Source: Lentisphaeria bacterium
Lineage (GTDB): Bacteria > Verrucomicrobiota > Lentisphaeria > Oligosphaerales > Lenti-02
NCBI GenBank assembly: GCA_023145395.1
Contig: JAGLDW010000669.1
Location: 1 to 10,048 of the forward strand
Reading direction: 5' to 3'
DNA length: 10,048 bases
Positions 5,059 through 10,048 of this stretch are shown here, piece after piece. The notes under the pieces were generated by a model. That model had not been told where the DNA came from. It worked only from the letters and a program-made list of their open reading frames with translations, and searched no databases. A program made the position numbers and the translations under genes. Position 1 is the first letter of the stretch; each line of letters begins with the position of its first letter.

Positions 5059-8000
5059 ATGACCCCACGACTTCCCATTCTCCTTCTCTGCTGTGCAGCG
5101 TCTCTAGCGAGCTGGGCGGCCGAACCGTTTCCCGTTCCCCTGAAGAACGCGTCCTTCGAAGTCTGGGTCACTGCGGAGAACCGCCCCTCCGATTGGAGTC
5201 TCTACGGCGGCAAAGGCGCGAACCAGAAAGTCGTGCAGGTGCGCCCCGCATTCTCGCGAACAGGCGCGGCGCTGTTGCTCGATGACAACGATGCCGACGA
5301 GGAACTCGGTATCACACGCAGTTTCTCCGTCAAAGAGGGATTGGCCTACGAGGTTGCGGTCAAGGTCGCGCTCCCAGCACCCAAAGCCCGCTGCGACAAC
5401 GCCTTTCTTCAGCTGCGCTTCTCCCCCTCCGACACCTTCAAACAGATTTCTCTCCGCACCAAACTCTTCGATGCATTCGAGGAAAAAACACTCAAGGGCA
5501 TGGTTCCCAAAGGCGACACGAGAGCAGTGATCTACCTCTATACGCATAGGGGTCTGAACAAACGCGTGATCATCGACGACGTGCGGGTCACTGGAGGCGT
5601 GCCACCACCGCCACCACCACCGCCACCGCCGCCGGAGATGAAGGCGCCCCAAGTCTCCGTGCTCAAGGATCTGCACCTACGCACCACACTGGTGTCCGCT
5701 GGCAAGCCAAGCGCCCGCATCGTGACACCAAAGAGCCTTCGCGCCCAGGCAAAGACGATCCAGACCATTGTCCGGAAAATCACTGGCACTACGCTGCCCA
5801 TCGTTGGTGACGACGCGCCGGAAGCGGCTATCCCCTTGGCCGAAAATCTCATCCTTCTGGGCAATCGCTCCACCAACCGCACGCTGAGAGCACTCTACAA
5901 CGACTACTTCACACTGCTCGATCTGAAATACCCGGGTAGCGGAGGACATGTGGTGCGCACATTGCACAACCCCTACGCCAACGGCTGCAACGCGGTGCTG
6001 GTGGGCGGTAGCGACAGCGCGGGCGTGGCCACCGCCACCGCCGTTCTCGCGAAGATCCTCCGGGGAGCCGGGGGCGGCAAAGGCACGCTCGAACTCGGTT
6101 GGCTCCTGGATACCAAGCTCGGCAAGGGACTGACTGTTCCCGACAAGATCCAGGACGTGGCGATCTGGGCCGCCTCCGACGGCTACGGCTCCACTGGCTA
6201 CTTCGGCTGGAACAGCATCAGCAAGCACATGGCGCTCTACTACATGACCGGAAACGCATTCCATGCCCGGGAGTTCCTGCGCCTGGCCTTCCCCGACGCC
6301 AAGGCCAAGCAGGACATCTCCGACATCGACGGAGAACGCATCGAGAACAAGGACGACCCGCTCGCGGGTCCCTATCACTACAACCAGCACATGATCCCTC
6401 TCTACTGGGATCTCATCGAGGAAAGCCCGATCTTCACCGACGAGCAGCGCTTGCGCGTCACCAATGCCATCGCTCGCCAGCTCGATCATCCGGACTGGGC
6501 GCGCAAGAACGTATATCGGCTGCGCGGGCCGGGAAGCGCTGTCAGTTCCCGCCACGGACAATGGGCCGCCATGGGAATGCTCTGCCTCGGACGCTACTTC
6601 AACAGATCGTATCCCAATCCCGTCTGGCAGCATTGCCTGGACAGTGGACAGTGGGCCTTCGCCTCCCTTCATGAACATGCCTGGGTCCAGGGCGAGAGCG
6701 ACAACCTCTACTGGTACAGCACCGGCACCGCACCCATTCTCTTCTATCTCTGTTTCACCGGCGACCCGAAACCCATTGAAAACGGGGTGCTCGACGAACT
6801 GCTGCGTGGACAGGAAATACTCCTTTCCGGCGTGCGTGGCGAACGGCATCTCCACTACGCCTCCCTCGGCTTTCTCAACCGGGCCACCTATCTCACCGGC
6901 GACGGCCGCTGGGTCGCCTACCGCAATCGCCTGAGTAGCAGAACCGATATTCTGCGCGTTGGACAGTCCTTTTGGCCTGAGCCTGAGGTCAAACCGACTC
7001 TCCCCGTCGATCTCTGCGGGAAATGGAGTGTGCAAGCTCTCCCCGAGCCTGCTTGGCGTTCCCGGAATGCGGGCATTCCGCTGGACCAGTCCTTCTACTT
7101 CGCCGGCTTTCGGTCCCGACCCGATGCAACCGGAGACTATGTCCTACTCGATGGCTACAACGGTGCCTCGCGCAACCCCTATCACACCTTCGACATTCTC
7201 AATCTCCGCATTGGCGGAAAAACGTTGCTCAAGGGCTATCAGAACCAGGTGCTCACCAAGGCCGATGGCATGGTCGAGCCCACCGTCGCCATGAACGCGG
7301 CATTGCTCTCCCGCGGCGTGGTGGGGCGCACGGTTCATGCAACGGGTGAGGTGCCCCGCGCCTCCTTCGCAAACTGGCGCAGACACCTTCTCCTGCGCAC
7401 AGACGCCTACGCAGTGGTCGTCGACGCACTCACCTACCGCGCCGACAGCCAGAACATGTCCGTCAACACGCTTTGGGAGACCAAGGGCGGCGTCTGGGAC
7501 GAGAAACACCGCCGTGCGAATGTGCGTGGCAGCGGCGTCGGACCGGCGGCACCCGCTGGCTGGCTCTCCTTTTCAGCCATGACTGCCAACTGCACGGTCA
7601 CACCCGACGAGGCCAGACTGATCAAACCACTCGAATCGATTGGAATCATGCTCCTGCGTGCCCGGCAACCCGGTCCAAAACTGACCATGCCCTTCACTCT
7701 GAAAAGTAGGATCACGGGAAATCTGCACCTGAATGTGGTGCGCTACACGGACCGCGGCATTGTTCGCGTGCTACTTGACGGGCGCGAACTGGCCGACCGC
7801 CTTGACCTGCATGCGGACGGCGCAGTCAACGATCGCATCGCCCTGGGGCGACAAACGCTCGCCCCCGGCGTCCACAAGCTTGAAATCGTCGCCGTCGCTC
7901 CCCATCCGGGCGGAGAGCTCTGCTACGCGGGCATTTCCGGCATCAGCATCAAGCCTCTGGACGGCGCCAAACACGAGACGAAGGAACCCGTGTTCCAACT

Positions 8001-9714
8001 CGCCACCTCCGACGCGGTGCGAGCCTCCGGAAGCGGACTCATCCGCATGCAGTGGGTCGGCGCGGTGAAAAAGAACCAGCGCGGCATTTTCTTCCACACG
8101 CTGGCACCGAGTGCTGCGGACTCCGCAGACCCCTGCACGCGCATCGCCGACAACGCGGCCTCCATGCTCCTGCCCCAGCTCGCCGTGGGTGTTGTGGGCG
8201 TCTTCGAGGAAGTAGCCGCCGACATCGCCATTCTCGCTTCGGACCATCTCTTCGCACAAGCGATGACCCACGCCCGAATCGTCACGGCCAGCGCCCCCGT
8301 GGACATCGACTGGGACTTTTCCAGTGGCGATCTGACGATTGTCTGCACAGTGCCGACCGCCCTCGAACTCGCATCTGCGGACTCCGCAGTTCGTCTGCCC
8401 GTCGGCACCCACACACTCCGAGGACGCAAGCCAACGGTCGCCGCCCTGCAGACGCTCTCCGTCTGGATCGCGGATTGTCGAAAGCGGGGTCTCGCAATTC
8501 GCAAATCCGAGGTGGCCAAGCTCAAACGATCCACTGGCTGGCCCAAGCGTCCAGTCCTCAAAGCCGTCGAAGCCGGCGTCTTCGACAAGGCCGTGAAAGA
8601 CATGGTCATCGTGCCGGACGCCAAGGGAGATCCCATGGTCTGCGCTGTGGGGGGAAGCCTGGCAAAGCTGATTCGCGCCGATGGCACGACTGCCGCGATC
8701 CTGCAGGCCGACGGCGAGGTCCGCGTGGCGCACTGGTGGGCCGAGTTCAAGCTCGTCCTCCTCGGCTGTCGGGACGAAAAGGTCATCGCCTTCGACCGCA
8801 AGGGAAAACGCCAGTGGGAGTTCGTTTCCGTCATGGATCCGGACGTGTTCCGGGCCGCCAAGACCTACTGGTTTAAAACAGCGGCTGGGCACGAGGGAGT
8901 GCATGGATTGCAGACCGGCCCATTCATCGACGGCAAGAACCAATGCGCCGTGGGCAGTGCCTGCACGCTGGAAATCCTCAATGGCGACGGTACTCTCGCT
9001 CATCGCCAAGCCGTCTTCTGGGGGCCCGGCAAACAGTTCCTCATGCGTCCACTCAAAGATGGCACAACCGATCTGCTCATTGCCCGCTGGCCCAATGGCT
9101 CCGACACTTTGAGCGTGGTCAACAGCAAGACGCTCAAAGTGCGTCGCGGCTACTATGGCGTGCCTCGCGGCACCACCATGGTCGGTGGCTGGTCCGCCCA
9201 GAACCGTACCAGAATCCTCTTCGAGGACATGGATGGCGATGGGCGGAAGGAGTTTGTCTCCGCCACCAATGGACGCTGGAACCGGACCACCATCTTCTCC
9301 GACAGCGGAGCACCTCTGTACAACGCCCAGTTCGGCGCGGCGGGAAATGCCGGATACCGCCGCTTTCTGCGGGATCTCGAAGTCACAGACCTCGATGGCG
9401 ATGGCAAGAAAGAGACCCTGACCGCCTCCTGGGAGGGACTTCTCGTGGCGTTGGACTGCGAATGCAAGCTTCTGTGGAGCCGCCGCCTGGCCTCGCCCCC
9501 ATGCTCCGTGCGGCGCATCAACGCGCCAGACGCCCCGGCCCGGCTGGCCGTCGGTTGCGACGACGGCACGGTCGCCCTGCTCGACGCCAAGGGAGAAGTG
9601 CTGCAACTCACTAAGGTGAAAGGCAAGCCAGGCCGCATCCTGCCCCTCCGTCGCTCAGATGCTCTCTTCGCCGTGGGAACAAGCGCAGGAAAACTGCTCC
9701 TGATCAAACCGTAA
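5059..9714 (+). CDS. Giant exported multidomain protein, putative polysaccharide lyase with heparinase II/III-like core and C-terminal propeller
   Basis: 1551 residues. Residues 1-21 form a signal peptide (LPILLLCCAASLASWA, cleavage near A21). Residues 28-178 look like a beta-sandwich carbohydrate-binding domain (NASFEVW ... VIIDDVRVTGG). Eleven prolines (182-192) form a linker. Residues 200-350 resemble the GH67 N-terminal/GH20b-like domain (ITGTTLPIVGDD, NLILLGNRST). Residues 365-640 are helical, like an alpha/alpha toroid, with SSRHGQWAAMG (496-506) and QGESDNLYWYSTG (544-556). Residues 680-815 match the heparinase II/III C-terminal sheet domain, with YHTFDILNLRIGGKTLL giving H709 and D712. 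Residues 880-966 look carbohydrate-binding. Residues 1165-1551 form a PQQ/FG-GAP-like propeller with calcium-type loops DMDGDGRKE (1390-1398) and DLDGDGKKE (1444-1452). A lyase acting on an acidic polysaccharide outside the cytoplasm is the best inference. No catalytic set can be assigned securely, and a non-lyase role remains possible. Confidence 0.75.
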   Translation: MTPRLPILLLCCAASLASWAAEPFPVPLKNASFEVWVTAENRPSDWSLYGGKGANQKVVQVRPAFSRTGAALLLDDNDADEELGITRSFSVKEGLAYEVAVKVALPAPKARCDNAFLQLRFSPSDTFKQISLRTKLFDAFEEKTLKGMVPKGDTRAVIYLYTHRGLNKRVIIDDVRVTGGVPPPPPPPPPPPEMKAPQVSVLKDLHLRTTLVSAGKPSARIVTPKSLRAQAKTIQTIVRKITGTTLPIVGDDAPEAAIPLAENLILLGNRSTNRTLRALYNDYFTLLDLKYPGSGGHVVRTLHNPYANGCNAVLVGGSDSAGVATATAVLAKILRGAGGGKGTLELGWLLDTKLGKGLTVPDKIQDVAIWAASDGYGSTGYFGWNSISKHMALYYMTGNAFHAREFLRLAFPDAKAKQDISDIDGERIENKDDPLAGPYHYNQHMIPLYWDLIEESPIFTDEQRLRVTNAIARQLDHPDWARKNVYRLRGPGSAVSSRHGQWAAMGMLCLGRYFNRSYPNPVWQHCLDSGQWAFASLHEHAWVQGESDNLYWYSTGTAPILFYLCFTGDPKPIENGVLDELLRGQEILLSGVRGERHLHYASLGFLNRATYLTGDGRWVAYRNRLSSRTDILRVGQSFWPEPEVKPTLPVDLCGKWSVQALPEPAWRSRNAGIPLDQSFYFAGFRSRPDATGDYVLLDGYNGASRNPYHTFDILNLRIGGKTLLKGYQNQVLTKADGMVEPTVAMNAALLSRGVVGRTVHATGEVPRASFANWRRHLLLRTDAYAVVVDALTYRADSQNMSVNTLWETKGGVWDEKHRRANVRGSGVGPAAPAGWLSFSAMTANCTVTPDEARLIKPLESIGIMLLRARQPGPKLTMPFTLKSRITGNLHLNVVRYTDRGIVRVLLDGRELADRLDLHADGAVNDRIALGRQTLAPGVHKLEIVAVAPHPGGELCYAGISGISIKPLDGAKHETKEPVFQLATSDAVRASGSGLIRMQWVGAVKKNQRGIFFHTLAPSAADSADPCTRIADNAASMLLPQLAVGVVGVFEEVAADIAILASDHLFAQAMTHARIVTASAPVDIDWDFSSGDLTIVCTVPTALELASADSAVRLPVGTHTLRGRKPTVAALQTLSVWIADCRKRGLAIRKSEVAKLKRSTGWPKRPVLKAVEAGVFDKAVKDMVIVPDAKGDPMVCAVGGSLAKLIRADGTTAAILQADGEVRVAHWWAEFKLVLLGCRDEKVIAFDRKGKRQWEFVSVMDPDVFRAAKTYWFKTAAGHEGVHGLQTGPFIDGKNQCAVGSACTLEILNGDGTLAHRQAVFWGPGKQFLMRPLKDGTTDLLIARWPNGSDTLSVVNSKTLKVRRGYYGVPRGTTMVGGWSAQNRTRILFEDMDGDGRKEFVSATNGRWNRTTIFSDSGAPLYNAQFGAAGNAGYRRFLRDLEVTDLDGDGKKETLTASWEGLLVALDCECKLLWSRRLASPPCSVRRINAPDAPARLAVGCDDGTVALLDAKGEVLQLTKVKGKPGRILPLRRSDALFAVGTSAGKLLLIKP
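5602..5634 (+). repeat. (CCA/CCG)11 triplet tract encoding a poly-proline linker
   Basis: Eleven consecutive proline codons, mixed CCA and CCG, encode residues 182-192 of the giant enzyme between the N-terminal beta-sandwich and the next domain. A stiff extracytoplasmic spacer is the likely role. Triplet tracts of this kind can change length by slippage without breaking the frame, so copy number may vary between strains. The run would also stall ribosomes unless EF-P is active. Confidence 0.9.
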
Positions 9715-9752
9715 ATGTTCACGCGTCAAATTTGCTTTTTTATGAAAAGTTC

Positions 9753-9794
9753 CCGGGCACGCGTCACGCGAAGCGCCTGGCTCTTCGTGCCCGG
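9753..9794. terminator. Stem-loop after the giant enzyme, possible terminator
   Basis: CCGGGCACG at 9753-9761 pairs perfectly with CGTGCCCGG at 9786-9794, and the loop contains a second small dyad CGAAG (9769-9773) / CTTCG (9783-9787). It starts 38 bases after the stop codon, a fitting place for a terminator. However, the T-rich stretch (TTTGCTTTTTT, 9731-9741) lies before the stem, not after it, so a classic intrinsic terminator for the plus strand is not supported. Confidence 0.3.
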
Positions 9795-9983
9795 AAACGA
9801 TGGGCGTCGCTGGCGCGATAGACGACACCCAACTCCAGGGCAAACCATGTAATGGACGGACTGGACTGCGAAACCATCACCGCCCGGGCGGCGGACTCCG
9901 GACTGCGAATACCGCTGAGCAAGACGAACCCAAGGGTGGTGCGGGACGTCCCGGACCGCGAGCATGCCCTGCGAACCGCCCGA

Positions 9984-10030
9984 TTCTTTCACCACGAAGA
10001 CACGAGCCGAACGCAGTGAGTCCATGGTGG
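9984..10030. repeat. Possible dispersed CACCACGAAGACACGA-type intergenic repeat
   Basis: TTCTTTCACCACGAAGACACGAG (in two parts, 9984-9999 and 10000-10006) leads into GCCGAACGCAGTGAGTCCATGG. From memory, strings such as CACCACGAAGACACGA recur between genes in Verrucomicrobiota and related genomes. Only one copy lies in the window, so the repeat status rests on recall rather than on anything shown here. Confidence 0.3.
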
Positions 10031-10048
10031 CGAACGGCAACACACGAA

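Larger units (their letters stand above)
9715..10048. other. Noncoding tail with short palindromes and repeats
   Basis: No convincing gene is seen in the last 334 bases. Frames open on both strands have no recognisable domain, no ribosome binding site and GC-driven composition. Visible structure includes a stem-loop at 9753-9794, a self-complementary 12-mer CGGGACGTCCCG at 9942-9953, and the 10-mer GGACTGCGAA at 9863-9872 and 9900-9909, 37 bases apart. The end resembles a dispersed repeat (separate entry). It could be decayed sequence downstream of the giant gene. Confidence 0.5.

Noticed and set aside
5677..9606. Long minus-strand open frames opposite the giant enzyme (5677-7035 and 7771-9606)
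   Set aside because: They are antisense shadows in GC-rich DNA, rich in Gly, Val, Glu and Asp with no recognisable domains, and contradict a plus-strand protein with a signal peptide and several domain signatures.
9726..10043. A 105-codon minus-strand gene at the right end
   Set aside because: It contains the palindromes and the repeat-like tail, has no family resemblance and a composition typical of chance frames in GC-rich DNA.
9800..10048. A plus-strand frame open from ATG 9800 to the window end
   Set aside because: There is no convincing ribosome binding site, and the translation is rich in Gly, Arg and Pro with no domain; it could be reconsidered only with sequence beyond the edge.

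Overview
The window is GC-rich and carries six protein-coding genes, one of them cut by the left edge. The gene content suggests a polysaccharide-degrading member of the PVC group, such as Lentisphaerota, Kiritimatiellota or another Verrucomicrobiota lineage. The grounds are a BNR_4 propeller protein, a very large secreted multidomain enzyme with a poly-proline linker, a sugar permease with a huge extracytoplasmic insertion, and an extragenic palindrome of a kind I associate with such genomes. There is no rRNA or other marker gene, so this assignment is an inference from style.

Layout. Positions 1-1787 (+) hold the 3' part of a BNR_4 beta-propeller protein followed, with a 4-base ATGA overlap, by an acyl-ACP thioesterase. 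Positions 1788-1951 separate this pair from a convergent gene and carry a long perfect inverted repeat. Positions 3859-1952 (-) encode a CUT1 (MalG-type) sugar ABC permease of 635 residues. About 340 of these residues are an extra block between TM1 and TM2 made of five repeated modules. Positions 3860-4301 are noncoding and unusually rich in short repeats: a TTGATT/AATCAA dyad, three copies of a 13-mer at exactly 29-base spacing with alternating orientation, and three TGTCTAT boxes at 11-base spacing running into the next start codon. Positions 4302-4975 (+) are a Phd/YefM-type antitoxin and a PIN-domain toxin with a 4-base GTGA overlap. Positions 5059-9714 (+) encode a 1551-residue exported protein with this proposed order: signal peptide, CBM-like domain, proline linker, GH67N/GH20-like mixed domain, alpha-helical toroid, heparinase II/III-like beta-sheet domain, carbohydrate-binding-like region and C-terminal beta-propeller. 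The last 334 bases appear noncoding.

How it fits together. The BNR_4 protein, the giant exported enzyme and the sugar permease fit a loose carbohydrate acquisition neighbourhood: cleavage outside the cytoplasm, then uptake. The permease has no partner permease, ATPase or binding protein in the window, and the genes lie on different strands, so a single operon is not supported. The toxin-antitoxin pair looks like a separate module between the permease and the enzyme. The most unusual items are the five-module insertion in the permease, the 29-base-spaced 13-mer array, and the architecture of the giant enzyme.
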